Shown here: positions 1-9,282 of the stretch, in pieces
Position numbering within the stretch: position 1 is the first letter of the stretch
Layout of the letters: each line of letters opens with the position of its first letter
Assembly (NCBI GenBank): GCA_964567435.1
Contig: CAZMMQ010000012.1
Location: forward strand, 1 to 64,000
Reading direction: 5' to 3'
Length of the DNA: 64,000 nt
Source: RFSX01 sp964567435
GTDB lineage: Bacteria; Bacteroidota; Bacteroidia; Chitinophagales; Saprospiraceae
Translations under genes and position numbers: made by a program
Notes under the pieces: model-generated
The model's input: the letters and a program-made list of their open reading frames with translations, nothing else
Databases searched by the model: none
Told to the model about the DNA's origin: nothing

Positions 1-46
1 ATCTCTGTGAATCTGCTGATTTATGGTGCATCTTAGATGCGCTATT
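1..46. repeat. 46-bp dispersed repeat, copy 1
   Basis: This stretch matches 14479-14524 at 44 of 46 bases. Its core, positions 28-40, is a palindrome (GCATCT-T-AGATGC). Both copies lie just past the stop codon of a minus-strand gene, here 20 bp past it. The true left edge may lie outside the window. Confidence 0.7.
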
Positions 47-66
47 CAGTATTTTCAATTTTTCAT

Positions 67-1101
67 TCACTTAACCACAATCACACCCTCTATCAAGTAA
101 TGATCTGAGAAATCACTTCTGTAAATATTATGGTCAAGCACATTGATATCGTTATCTGCAAAAATGTAATCTATACGGAGTGCAGGAATTTTTTCTCCAA
201 AAGTGGAGCCTATGCCGAGGCCTTCATCAACCCATGAGTCTTGCATGTTTTTACTTAGGACTTTGTATACATGAGACTGAGGAGTATCATTCATGTCTCC
301 ACAAATAATGACTGGATGAGGAGATGCAGCCATATGCGACTTAATCTGATGGGCTTGTGTAACTCTGTGTGCAGAAAATTTCTGATAATGCTTAACGACA
401 CCTAACAAAGCTAAATTACTCATTGCCTCTGGGGCTGTCTCTATTATAACGTCTGGCACTTCTCCATCATGACGATTGGATTCCAGATGAGTCGTATATA
501 CACGGACAACGTTATCTCTAACGGATATATCTGCCCACAAACAAATATTTGCAGAAGTGGATTTGAAATCTACTATACCTTTATCTACTATGGGCCACTT
601 ACTGAGTATAGCTACTGACTTGCCTTCCAACTGATGGCTATGAGGATAAGCCATCGCATTACCTATATATGTACGTGTTCGTTCTCCATATTCTTGCAGA
701 CAGAGAATATCAATGTGGTTATTCTCCTTGAGATGGGCTTCAAAATTAGTGATAAGGGTAGGCTGTTGTTCTTTAGGTGCAAAGGCAATAGGCTTAGAAA
801 AGTTGGCATTATAGGTGGCTATAGAAATAGACTTATCAGAGGATGTAGGAAAGCTTACTGTAATTAATTTTTGACAGCTAGGTATACCTATGAGTAAGGT
901 GACTAATGAAAAAACAGTATGTTTCTTATCCCAAAATAACCAGACTATTATGGCAATCACATTGGCAAATAATAAAGCTGGATAACCCAATCCTAATATT
1001 GGAAATAGACCAAAGGCATTCGGATGCACATGCGGTGCAAGGTAAGACCCAAGAGTCAGAATCACGAGAAGTACATTTAGTATAACAAAAAGTCTCTTCA
1101 C
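67..1101 (-). CDS. endonuclease/exonuclease/phosphatase family membrane protein
   Basis: Probable metal-dependent phosphodiesterase of the EEP fold (DNase I/AP endonuclease-like); the substrate cannot be told from sequence. The N-terminal ~85 residues carry about three hydrophobic segments, so the catalytic domain is membrane-anchored. Family motifs in order: TYNANF near residue 97, LQE with the metal-binding Glu near 137, TTHLES near 203, GDMNDTP (catalytic Asp/Asn) near 270, RIDYIF and a terminal SDHY. All key residues are present and 344 aa is normal for this membrane-anchored Bacteroidota subgroup. The start codon is GTG, followed by a KR-hydrophobic N-terminus. It lies 33 bp downstream of the M1 peptidase gene on the same strand and may be cotranscribed with it. 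Confidence 0.85.
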   Translation of the reverse strand: MKRLFVILNVLLVILTLGSYLAPHVHPNAFGLFPILGLGYPALLFANVIAIIVWLFWDKKHTVFSLVTLLIGIPSCQKLITVSFPTSSDKSISIATYNANFSKPIAFAPKEQQPTLITNFEAHLKENNHIDILCLQEYGERTRTYIGNAMAYPHSHQLEGKSVAILSKWPIVDKGIVDFKSTSANICLWADISVRDNVVRVYTTHLESNRHDGEVPDVIIETAPEAMSNLALLGVVKHYQKFSAHRVTQAHQIKSHMAASPHPVIICGDMNDTPQSHVYKVLSKNMQDSWVDEGLGIGSTFGEKIPALRIDYIFADNDINVLDHNIYRSDFSDHYLIEGVIVVK

Positions 1102-1134
1102 AGAAATATAAATTCAAAATAATCTATAAAATTA

Positions 1135-4131
1135 TCAACGACGTAAGAAGTAAGGATCCTCGGCAACTCGCCAAACATTTAATTTTCTCAAATTTAGTCT
1201 CAAAGTAAATCTCTCAAAAAAATTAATACCAGAATATGGAACATCGTAGTCACTAGAAAAGAACAGTGGATAATATATTCCAAGGTAATCTCCTATCTCC
1301 AGAGCCAGCCCAGCAGAATAAAGTAACTGCCCTTCCAAAGGACTATTCAATAAGGTTTTATTTGAAAAATAAGCCAGGTCAAAGAAGACCTTTGGCTCTA
1401 CTATTTTTAACTTAGTTGGAAAATCGATTTTAATATTGGAGGCAATGATGAAATTATTACTTCCTGTAAATCTGAAAGCCGGACCTATGGGCATCTTAAA
1501 GCCGCCCTCTTCTATCTTGATGTCACTGAATTCTCCATCTCCTAGCGGTGAGCGATTTATAAAGAATCCCTCAAAGGTGTGGTCTGTATGACCTTCTTGC
1601 GTTAGCGCAAAAGACCCTCTGGTTATTCCATCACTGAAGTTAGCGCTGTTCCGCTGTGAATTAACAAGAAAATATCCGCCAAATATTCTCCAATCTATTC
1701 GAGAATGTTCCCCGTAGTACATATTCCTCTCATGAGAGGCACTGAGCTTGAGATAATTATGTGACTCTTCAAATGAATTTACATATGACTCATATTCTAA
1801 TTGTATAAGATTATGGACTTGAGAAAGTCTGTTCAATTTACTTGAAGTAAAATTGAGTTGATGCACAAGTGTCACTTCTGGGTCTTGAATATTTTCCGGG
1901 TTGAACTGTGGCAACTCAACTGAGATATAATGCAACTTATAAGATAATACAGCAGGTGAGGTTATTCCTTTTCTCAGGTGTAATGAAAGAGACGGTTGTA
2001 ACTTGTTATAGACCAAAAATTGCTCTTCTCGATTTGTGAGGTTTATTTCATTATAAGTATACCTCCTTCCAGCTAGTCCCAAGGTGATCTTTTCGAATGC
2101 ACTATGCTGATAAGTATAGATATCTTTTTCCACCCCAAACAGTCCTGTTATGCTGCCAGATTTTAATCCAAAATTAGGCTGAAGATACCAGCGGATGTCT
2201 CTTGTAGGCACCAGTGCATTATAAAAGCCAAGTCCTAACATGAGGCCATCATTGACATTATAACTGATGGATGGATGCCAGTTAATTGGCCTTGAAATCA
2301 AATCAGAAAAGACACCAAAACCTCTAAGTTTAATTGGTCCTTTTTTGATCAGCTTATCTACTCGTTTGATATTATTCTGCCTCCTTACATCCAAGAGTGG
2401 CGTCTCACCATTGACTTGCAGAGACTCAAAATCTAAGTCGGGTATTGCAATCCGTTGAGTATCAGATTCTGGTTCCATCCATTGGCTAAAAATAAGATCT
2501 CCATCATCATTGTACCCACTGAGTTGGAAAGGGATAGGAGAATTATATTTACTCTCTACAGTAACATAAAGCAAACTATCTATTCTATCAACCGCACCTA
2601 TTTTAAAATCATGAATAACATTATCTTCTATTAGGTCTTGAAAAAACCATCCCAGTTGCTTACCTGACACCTTCTCAAGTGTGGCTTGCAAATCACTGGG
2701 CCCAGGATGCTTATTAATCCAATTTTTATAAAAGGTTTGGATTCCTTCCCTCATTACTGGTTCACCAAGATAGTTTTCTAGATATTGAAGGCTCATCGCC
2801 ATCCGTTCATAACTATTAGACCCATAAGATAATACGTCTACGTTCTGCCCATAGGTGTCTCCGACACTATTGATAGCAGGCAATTTGGCACCACAATGAA
2901 GATGACATACACCAGCTTGCAATACTGAATAGCTGTCATTTGCATCTCGAAACCAAGGAACCATACTGGCATCAAAATTTGGATGGGGATAATGAGCTCT
3001 ATTATACTTTCGCTCAATGTAGGAATTAAGGCCTTCGTCCATCCAAGGGTAAGCTCTTTCATTTGTACCTATCGCACTTTGAAACCAATTATGACCAATC
3101 TCATGTGCAATCAGATTGTCTATTCTTTGTTGCTCATATGGGACATCCACTGTACTGAGCATAGGATATTCCATTCCACTTCCAGAACCGTCTGCCCAAT
3201 GAAGCATAGAGTACTGGGGGTATGGATAGAGACCAACTTCAGATGAATAAAAGAGTAAGGATGACTTAATGTGTTCGATTACTTTCTGACTATTCTCTTT
3301 ATCACTTGTCAATAAGTGAATATCAATAGAATTCTCACCTATACTAACCTTATCGGATAGGTGCTGCATCCTATCTGAGGCAAACCAGGCAAAATCAGGA
3401 ATCGACTTAGCTATAGAAGTAACCACCCTACGGCCATCCTTGAAGTTATCTGAAGAAGGCATCCCAGTATAAACAAGTTCAAAATCTTTTGGCACATCTA
3501 TCGTCACTTCATAATCTCCATATTCGGCAAAATACTCTCCGATATCGAGGTAGGGCATCTGATGCCAACCATCTTTGTCATACACAGCTGGCTTAGGATA
3601 CCACTGCGTCATCCTGTACAGTCCATTTGCATGACCTGGCCTGCTGAACAGAACAGGAATTTTTATACGGGCATTTATTTCCAGTTCTACTGATTGTCCA
3701 GATTTGAGGGCCTCTTCTAACTTAACTTCTACAATGTCCTTGTGCAATTTTCCATCATGGTGATAAGGAGCCATAACTAGCTGATCTCCATTGTGGAGAA
3801 AGCTGACGTTTTCGTATCCTCCTAAATGTTCCTTTGGTGCAAAGTAAAAATCTCTTATTCCCATAGTTAACCTCTGCTCAGAAAACGCTGATGTCTTATC
3901 ACTGAATCCATTCCACCAAAGGTGAAAGTATATAGATGACAAGTCATCAGGCGAATTATTGGTATACTTGACAACACTTTTAAGCACAATAACCTCGGCT
4001 ACAGTATCTAGCTGAACATAAATTCGATGATCCACCTTTTGTTGGTAATAATCATCCGAGTAATTTTGACCATATACCATGAGCTGTAGACAACAGAGGA
4101 TGATGAAACTGTTAATTTCTTTGGTCTTCAC
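1135..4131 (-). CDS. M1 family metallopeptidase with C-terminal barrel-like region
   Basis: Secreted or envelope zinc aminopeptidase of family M1. The zinc site HEIGH followed by 18 residues and Glu lies near residue 340, preceded by a GSGMEYP motif that replaces the classical GAMEN exopeptidase motif. Residues 1-600 form the M1 N-terminal sheet, catalytic and following domains. Residues ~630-998 are rich in alternating aromatic/hydrophobic strands and look like an outer-membrane barrel-type extension; that is an inference. I prefer the GTG start at 4131 because it gives a normal signal peptide (KTKEINSF then a hydrophobic core ending VYGQ). The open frame extends to a TTG at 4164. The gene is divergent from the lipoprotein gene at 4177, so both promoters must sit in a very short region. 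Confidence 0.9.
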   Translation of the reverse strand: MKTKEINSFIILCCLQLMVYGQNYSDDYYQQKVDHRIYVQLDTVAEVIVLKSVVKYTNNSPDDLSSIYFHLWWNGFSDKTSAFSEQRLTMGIRDFYFAPKEHLGGYENVSFLHNGDQLVMAPYHHDGKLHKDIVEVKLEEALKSGQSVELEINARIKIPVLFSRPGHANGLYRMTQWYPKPAVYDKDGWHQMPYLDIGEYFAEYGDYEVTIDVPKDFELVYTGMPSSDNFKDGRRVVTSIAKSIPDFAWFASDRMQHLSDKVSIGENSIDIHLLTSDKENSQKVIEHIKSSLLFYSSEVGLYPYPQYSMLHWADGSGSGMEYPMLSTVDVPYEQQRIDNLIAHEIGHNWFQSAIGTNERAYPWMDEGLNSYIERKYNRAHYPHPNFDASMVPWFRDANDSYSVLQAGVCHLHCGAKLPAINSVGDTYGQNVDVLSYGSNSYERMAMSLQYLENYLGEPVMREGIQTFYKNWINKHPGPSDLQATLEKVSGKQLGWFFQDLIEDNVIHDFKIGAVDRIDSLLYVTVESKYNSPIPFQLSGYNDDGDLIFSQWMEPESDTQRIAIPDLDFESLQVNGETPLLDVRRQNNIKRVDKLIKKGPIKLRGFGVFSDLISRPINWHPSISYNVNDGLMLGLGFYNALVPTRDIRWYLQPNFGLKSGSITGLFGVEKDIYTYQHSAFEKITLGLAGRRYTYNEINLTNREEQFLVYNKLQPSLSLHLRKGITSPAVLSYKLHYISVELPQFNPENIQDPEVTLVHQLNFTSSKLNRLSQVHNLIQLEYESYVNSFEESHNYLKLSASHERNMYYGEHSRIDWRIFGGYFLVNSQRNSANFSDGITRGSFALTQEGHTDHTFEGFFINRSPLGDGEFSDIKIEEGGFKMPIGPAFRFTGSNNFIIASNIKIDFPTKLKIVEPKVFFDLAYFSNKTLLNSPLEGQLLYSAGLALEIGDYLGIYYPLFFSSDYDVPYSGINFFERFTLRLNLRKLNVWRVAEDPYFLRR

Positions 4132-4176
4132 ATTAAATATTTTACTAATATTTATATTACACAATAATAGGGAAAT

Positions 4177-4743
4177 ATGATGAAATTATGGACGTTCATT
4201 ATGATGTCAATACTATTAACCACCAGCTGCAAAACCAGTAATAAAATATCCAATCAATCCAAACCTGCCAATCAGACTTATGCCTTTCCTCAGGATTGGA
4301 TTGGCTTATATCAAGGTAATCTTATCATATATCCAACTAATGGGGATACTACGCAGATTAAAATGGAGTTGATCATCGATCAGCCAGATGCAACAGGACT
4401 ATATCCTTGGGTCATTAAGTATGGAGACAAAGATGTCAGATACTATGGATTGGAAGCAATAAATTCAGCTCAAGGTCACTATCGCATTGATGAGTATAAT
4501 AGTATTAAAATAGATGGTTACCTGAGAGAAAATCACTTTACCACGCATTTTGACGTATCCGAAAATAAACTCATTTTTTATTATGAGCGGGTATCTGACG
4601 GGATCGAAATTCGAGTACATATATATGGGTTAGAGGCTGTATCAGAGTCAGGAGGTGAAACGATTGGAGAAGATAAGGTTCCTGTAGTAGAATCTTATGC
4701 ATTAAAGGCCTTCCAGGTTGCTTCACTTCGAAAGATGAAATAA
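4177..4743 (+). CDS. hypothetical lipoprotein
   Basis: Unrecognised 188-aa lipoprotein. A signal peptide ends in a lipobox (LLTTSC), giving an acylated Cys near residue 18. The mature part contains a DWIGLYQGNL stretch and alternating beta strands, compatible with a small beta-rich domain. It is divergent from the M1 peptidase gene and 10 bp upstream of the CWC protein gene on the same strand, so 4177-5951 may be one transcript. Confidence 0.8.
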   Translation: MMKLWTFIMMSILLTTSCKTSNKISNQSKPANQTYAFPQDWIGLYQGNLIIYPTNGDTTQIKMELIIDQPDATGLYPWVIKYGDKDVRYYGLEAINSAQGHYRIDEYNSIKIDGYLRENHFTTHFDVSENKLIFYYERVSDGIEIRVHIYGLEAVSESGGETIGEDKVPVVESYALKAFQVASLRKMK

Positions 4744-4753
4744 TTAGACTGAA

Positions 4754-5131
4754 TTGATAATCAATAACAGTTTGAACTCAAATAATAAGAAAGACATATC
4801 ATGCACAAATTGCGGAACAAGTATGACTTGTACATCCAACAATCTATGTTGGTGCTATGAATTACCTCATATTCAGATAGTAGAGAAATCAACTCAATGT
4901 CTCTGTAACTCATGTCTTATTACTCGACAAGCAATGGCGGTAAATCAAGGACAATCATTAACTACTAAAACCAAACAGCAAATCAAAAAACTTGGGCCAA
5001 CAGCTAACCCGACTGAAGGTATTGATTATATCATGGAGAATGGACTATTAGTCATGTCAAGGTGGTATCTACTCAGACGTGGACACTGTTGTGAAAATGG
5101 TTGTAGACACTGCCCGTATTCTGAGGACTAA
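4754..5131 (+). CDS. cysteine-rich CWC domain / DUF5522 fusion protein
   Basis: Small probable metal-binding protein of 125 aa. The N-terminal half has the CWC pattern (C-x2-C-x6-C-x5-CWC, residues ~17-34) and two further Cys (CLCNSC). The C-terminal half has the DUF5522 pattern (GLLVMSRWYLLRRG followed by CCENGCRHCPY). The two domains often occur as separate neighbouring genes; here they are in one frame. The only start in frame is TTG at 4754; an ATG further in would cut the first Cys cluster. No function is established. cysQ follows 28 bp downstream. Confidence 0.8.
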   Translation: MIINNSLNSNNKKDISCTNCGTSMTCTSNNLCWCYELPHIQIVEKSTQCLCNSCLITRQAMAVNQGQSLTTKTKQQIKKLGPTANPTEGIDYIMENGLLVMSRWYLLRRGHCCENGCRHCPYSED

Positions 5132-5159
5132 TTGTAGTTTTGCTCACCAACTTAATTTT

Positions 5160-5951
5160 ATGGATAATAAACAAATACAGAATCTAATTTCTCAAGTTAT
5201 TCCCATAGCTCAACAAGCTGGAAACAAAATAATGGAAATCTATCAGGACGAGGCCAATTTTGATATAGAGCGCAAAGATGACAATTCTCCCCTCACTCGA
5301 GCGGATAGAGAAGCAAATGATATTATATGTGAGCACTTGGACCGACTCATTCCAAAGCTGCCCATTATCTCTGAGGAGAATAAAGAAATTCCTTATGCAC
5401 AAAGAAAAGACTACGAGTACTGTTGGATGGTAGATCCCCTTGATGGCACCAAAGAGTTTATTAAGAGGAATGGAGAGTTTACGGTCAATATCGCACTGAT
5501 CAGAAACAATCATTCTGTAGGAGGCGTGGTCTATGCTCCTGTATTGGGTAAAATGTACTATGCCAGTAAGGAAAATGGTGCCTATATGGTATCTAACGGT
5601 AATATATCCCCTCTTTATGCTACCTATTTTCATTCCCAAGAAAAGGCCTTGTCCATCGTCTGCTCTAGATCTCATCTCAATGAGGCCACACAGACATTTA
5701 TAGACAAATACCAAGACCCTATAAAGGTATCCAAGGGCAGTTCCTTAAAATTCTTAATCCTGGCCTCTGGCGAAGCTCAACTTTATCCTAGACTAGCACC
5801 CACTATGGAATGGGATACAGCAGCGGCACATATTATACTTGAAGAAGCTGGAGGTCAAATTTTAAGAGCAGACAATAGAAAACCTTTACAATACAATAAA
5901 AAAGATTTACTTAATCCCCATTTTATTGCAAGTGGTCACAGACTTGACTAA
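5160..5951 (+). CDS. cysQ: 3'(2'),5'-bisphosphate nucleotidase CysQ
   Basis: Hydrolyses 3'-phosphoadenosine 5'-phosphate to AMP, recycling the by-product of sulfate assimilation. It belongs to the inositol monophosphatase superfamily: EEN metal ligands near residue 75, the DPLDGTKEF motif near 96, and the second motif EWDTAAAHIILEEAGG near 220. The ATG at 5160 (MDNKQIQ) is the natural start and gives 263 aa, the usual CysQ length. The frame is open upstream to 5079, but that would overlap the CWC gene and add a non-homologous leader. Confidence 0.92.
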   Translation: MDNKQIQNLISQVIPIAQQAGNKIMEIYQDEANFDIERKDDNSPLTRADREANDIICEHLDRLIPKLPIISEENKEIPYAQRKDYEYCWMVDPLDGTKEFIKRNGEFTVNIALIRNNHSVGGVVYAPVLGKMYYASKENGAYMVSNGNISPLYATYFHSQEKALSIVCSRSHLNEATQTFIDKYQDPIKVSKGSSLKFLILASGEAQLYPRLAPTMEWDTAAAHIILEEAGGQILRADNRKPLQYNKKDLLNPHFIASGHRLD

Positions 5952-5999
5952 TCGTAATAAACTCTTTGCACTATATTCGCTAATTCTAAACAAATAGGT

Positions 6000-8636
6000 A
6001 TGCCATCTTTTCTATCACCAATCATTGATAGAGCAATACTTTTTGGTAATCCTGTTATTGCTGGAGCACAGATAAGCCCAGATGGTAAATATATTTCATT
6101 TATAAAGCCTCTAAATGGGATGATGAATATATGGATAAAGAAAAGAGACGCCGACTTTGAGGATGCTCTTCCTGTCACTAGTGATACCCAACGACCAGTT
6201 AGAAATTATTTTTGGAGTAGAGATAGTCAGTATATTCTATATGTTCAGGACAAAGGAGGTGATGAGAATTTCCATTTGTATTCTATAGATCCTTCCACAG
6301 CACGGAAAGACGCGATTCCTATAGCGAAAGATTTATCTGAATATGACAATATAAGAGCTCTAATCTACAGCCTACCTCGAAAAAAACCAGATACGATAAT
6401 ATTAGGCATAAATGATCGTGATCCCGCCTGGCATGATTGTTATGAAGTATCAATTGCTACTGGTGAAAGAAGACTTATTTATGAAAATAAAAATCAATTA
6501 AGTTCATTTTATTTTGATCTGGAGGGCAACTTACGACTTAGCTCACGGTCGACAGTAGATGGCGGTAATGAAATCTTGGAAATCACTCAAGGTGGATTAG
6601 AGTCTATACTTAGTGCTAATCTTGAAGAATCTGTAAGTCCGCTGAAATTCAAAGACGATACTTCTTTCTATCTGATATCCAATGTAGGAGAACCAGATTT
6701 ATCAGGTTTATATCTTTATAATCTTAATTCCAAAGAACAAACTCTAATAGAGACAGACCCTGAAAATCAAGTAGACATTCATAATGTCTCATTTTCTGAG
6801 CTCACTCAGGCAATGGTTGCCACTATATACATTGGAGATAAAAAGAGAATCTATTGGAAAGACGATAGCTTTAAAGAGGAGTATCAATATCTAAAGACAA
6901 AGCATCCAGGTGCAGAAATTAATCTCACGTCAATGACGGAGGATGAATCTATCTGGATATACTATGTAAATAATGATACCAATCCTGGTAGCGCCTATCT
7001 ATACTATAGGGATTCCAAGAGAACACAACATCTTTATACCCCTAGGCCTGACTTGCCCACTGAGCACTTAGCACCAATGAAATCGGTTCGTTACAAGTCA
7101 TTAGACGGATTAGAGATACCAGCCTACTTGACCTTACCCAACGTTAATGAAAAAAGTCGACTCCCAGCAATTATTTTTGTACATGGTGGGCCCTGGGCCA
7201 GAGACTATTGGGGATATAACAGCTTTGCTCAGTTTTTCTCTAATAGAGGTTATGCAACCTTACAGGTTAACTTTCGGGGTTCTACAGGATATGGTAAGGC
7301 ATTCCTCAATGCCGCCATAAACCAATGGGGAGAAAGGATGCAAGATGATCTGACAGCAGGTGCTCAATACCTAGTAGATAATAACATTGCTGATCCTGAT
7401 AAAATTGCTATAGCAGGTGGTTCATATGGTGGTTATGCTACACTAGCTGGATTGACATTTACCCCTGAAGTATATGCGGCAGGTGTATCGATAGTGGGAC
7501 CATCCAATCTATTCACCTTATTAGATACCATCCCACCATACTGGGAGTCTGCAAGGACGATGTTTCATAAGCGTATGGGTGATCCAAATACAGAAGAAGG
7601 GAGAGCTCAACTCAAGAGGCAATCACCATTCTTCCATGCCAAGAATATACAAGCACCCTTGATGGTAGCACAAGGAGACAATGATCCTAGAGTAAAAACT
7701 TCAGAGTCAGATCAAATTGTCATAGCTATGAGAGACTTAGGGCTACCTGTTTCCTATCTTAATTTTCCAGATGAGGGTCATGGTTTTGCCAATCCAGATA
7801 ATAATATGGCTTTTATTGCAGCTATGGAAAAATTTCTATCCCAGCATCTAGGAGGCAGGTATCAAGATGAGATTCCAACGAAGTTGATGAAGATTATAGA
7901 TAGAGTAACAGTCGATGTAGATGGATTAGAAATGCCAGTCATAGTTAGTCAAGAATTTTTGGATTCAGAGATGCCTATTCCCACCATGCCAATAAATAAT
8001 GGTATCTACTTATACGATTTAAGTCTCGACATGGGTGGGCAGGTTGTAGATTTTGAATTGAAGCGTCAAATAGAAATAGACGGTGACATCATCACCCTTA
8101 CAGATAGCTCTGAAAGTGACATCAACTCAATGACAGATTCTGCAAAGGTCGAAATGCCTAGTTTCAAAGCACTTTCAAGACACTTCTCTCAGGGTCAAAT
8201 GTTGATTACTTATAAGGTAGATAATGAGCAAATAATAGGAGAAGTAAATATGCCAGGCACTAAAACAGCTATTGGTAAATCATCAGAGGAGCCTTTCTTA
8301 ATAGATGGGCCATCATTGGATATTTTCCTTTGCCTTTTGCCTCTTCACCCTAGCTACAAAGCCCCTCTCCGCGTATTTGACTCTATCAATCAGCAATTCC
8401 AAAATTACTTGTTTTCAGTCATTCATGAAGAAACAATCTTGGGGGTCCGTAGCTACAGGTGCTTACTTAAAAGTATAACTGGCAGTGAAAAATCTCAAAC
8501 TATTTGGATTGCAAATTCTAGCCATCCATTTATGGTCAAAAAGTCATCCATAATGAAAGAAATGGGCGGCGCTCATCTCAATATTATCTTCAAAAGAATG
8601 GGCACTAACGATGATGAATTAGATATTTTAATTTAA
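6000..8636 (+). CDS. S9 (prolyl oligopeptidase) family peptidase with extra C-terminal domain
   Basis: Serine peptidase of family S9. Residues ~15-350 are WD40/propeller-like (SPDGKYISF, FWSRDSQYILY), and residues ~375-635 form the alpha/beta hydrolase domain. The triad is visible: GGSYGG (Ser ~474), GDNDPRV (Asp ~561) and DEGHGF (His ~594). There is no signal peptide, so it is probably cytoplasmic. The last ~235 residues are not part of a normal S9 enzyme. They show a beta-rich pattern (GIYLYDLSLDMGG, then WIANSSHPFMVKKSS) that resembles DUF3108-type lipid-facing beta-sheet domains; this resemblance is tentative. The gene starts 48 bp after cysQ. Its 3' end overlaps the convergent gene by 32 bp. 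Confidence 0.9.
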   Translation: MPSFLSPIIDRAILFGNPVIAGAQISPDGKYISFIKPLNGMMNIWIKKRDADFEDALPVTSDTQRPVRNYFWSRDSQYILYVQDKGGDENFHLYSIDPSTARKDAIPIAKDLSEYDNIRALIYSLPRKKPDTIILGINDRDPAWHDCYEVSIATGERRLIYENKNQLSSFYFDLEGNLRLSSRSTVDGGNEILEITQGGLESILSANLEESVSPLKFKDDTSFYLISNVGEPDLSGLYLYNLNSKEQTLIETDPENQVDIHNVSFSELTQAMVATIYIGDKKRIYWKDDSFKEEYQYLKTKHPGAEINLTSMTEDESIWIYYVNNDTNPGSAYLYYRDSKRTQHLYTPRPDLPTEHLAPMKSVRYKSLDGLEIPAYLTLPNVNEKSRLPAIIFVHGGPWARDYWGYNSFAQFFSNRGYATLQVNFRGSTGYGKAFLNAAINQWGERMQDDLTAGAQYLVDNNIADPDKIAIAGGSYGGYATLAGLTFTPEVYAAGVSIVGPSNLFTLLDTIPPYWESARTMFHKRMGDPNTEEGRAQLKRQSPFFHAKNIQAPLMVAQGDNDPRVKTSESDQIVIAMRDLGLPVSYLNFPDEGHGFANPDNNMAFIAAMEKFLSQHLGGRYQDEIPTKLMKIIDRVTVDVDGLEMPVIVSQEFLDSEMPIPTMPINNGIYLYDLSLDMGGQVVDFELKRQIEIDGDIITLTDSSESDINSMTDSAKVEMPSFKALSRHFSQGQMLITYKVDNEQIIGEVNMPGTKTAIGKSSEEPFLIDGPSLDIFLCLLPLHPSYKAPLRVFDSINQQFQNYLFSVIHEETILGVRSYRCLLKSITGSEKSQTIWIANSSHPFMVKKSSIMKEMGGAHLNIIFKRMGTNDDELDILI

Positions 8637-9270
8637 GCTGGAAAGATAGAATAGGATAAAAATAAAGTCCATCCTGGTTGTAAACAGCAAATCTATCATC
8701 AGATGCTTCTGTAAATGAGTTAGGTGGTAGTTCGTCATCATTATTGTGCACATTGATTAATCCAGGCCCACCTGCAATTCCTAATTCGAAATCGAACCGA
8801 TTAAAAATTCGTGTATGTGAAGAGATTCCTGCAGCCAAACCTATAACTCTTTGTTCTCTATCATAGCTAAATTGCCTAAAGAAGGTTCCAAGAAAATGGT
8901 CCTCTTTTATTACAGTACTTGTATATCTATGAAACGCAATAAAGTTTAAACTCCCTCTTGGTCTATTAGGATCGGGATCAGTTTGAAAAATATACTTTAA
9001 TGACAACTTATTCCTATACCCTGTTCTTGACCTAACTGAACCAAATAGCTCAGATGAAATGTAAGCAAATTCAAATTCCAATAGATAGTCATGAATTTTT
9101 CTCTCTACGCCTACTTGAATACCAGGAAAGGTATTAAATATAGCAGATGGACTAACGGTTACAGAAATATAATCCTTATAATCCCACATTGTTAGTTGTT
9201 CTTTATCAGACTGTGCATGACAAAGAAAGGGTATGAATAATATAAGATATAAAATGGCCTTCAGTTGCAT
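8605..9270 (-). CDS. hypothetical outer-membrane beta-barrel-like protein
   Basis: Unrecognised 221-aa exported protein. A short signal peptide ends in LCHAQ. The mature part has alternating strands rich in aromatic residues (LLEFEFAYISSELFG, YFYPILSFQLKLKYL) and a terminal hydrophobic strand, which suggests a small outer-membrane barrel. It is transcribed with the upstream LVIVD-like lipoprotein gene (12 bp gap). It converges on, and overlaps by 32 bp, the S9 peptidase gene. Confidence 0.75.
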   Translation of the reverse strand: MQLKAILYLILFIPFLCHAQSDKEQLTMWDYKDYISVTVSPSAIFNTFPGIQVGVERKIHDYLLEFEFAYISSELFGSVRSRTGYRNKLSLKYIFQTDPDPNRPRGSLNFIAFHRYTSTVIKEDHFLGTFFRQFSYDREQRVIGLAAGISSHTRIFNRFDFELGIAGGPGLINVHNNDDELPPNSFTEASDDRFAVYNQDGLYFYPILSFQLKLKYLIHHR

Positions 9271-9282
9271 ACAAGTTCCAAT

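Noticed and set aside
5184..5714. 176-codon minus-strand frame
   Set aside because: Lies wholly inside cysQ, which has intact IMPase motifs.
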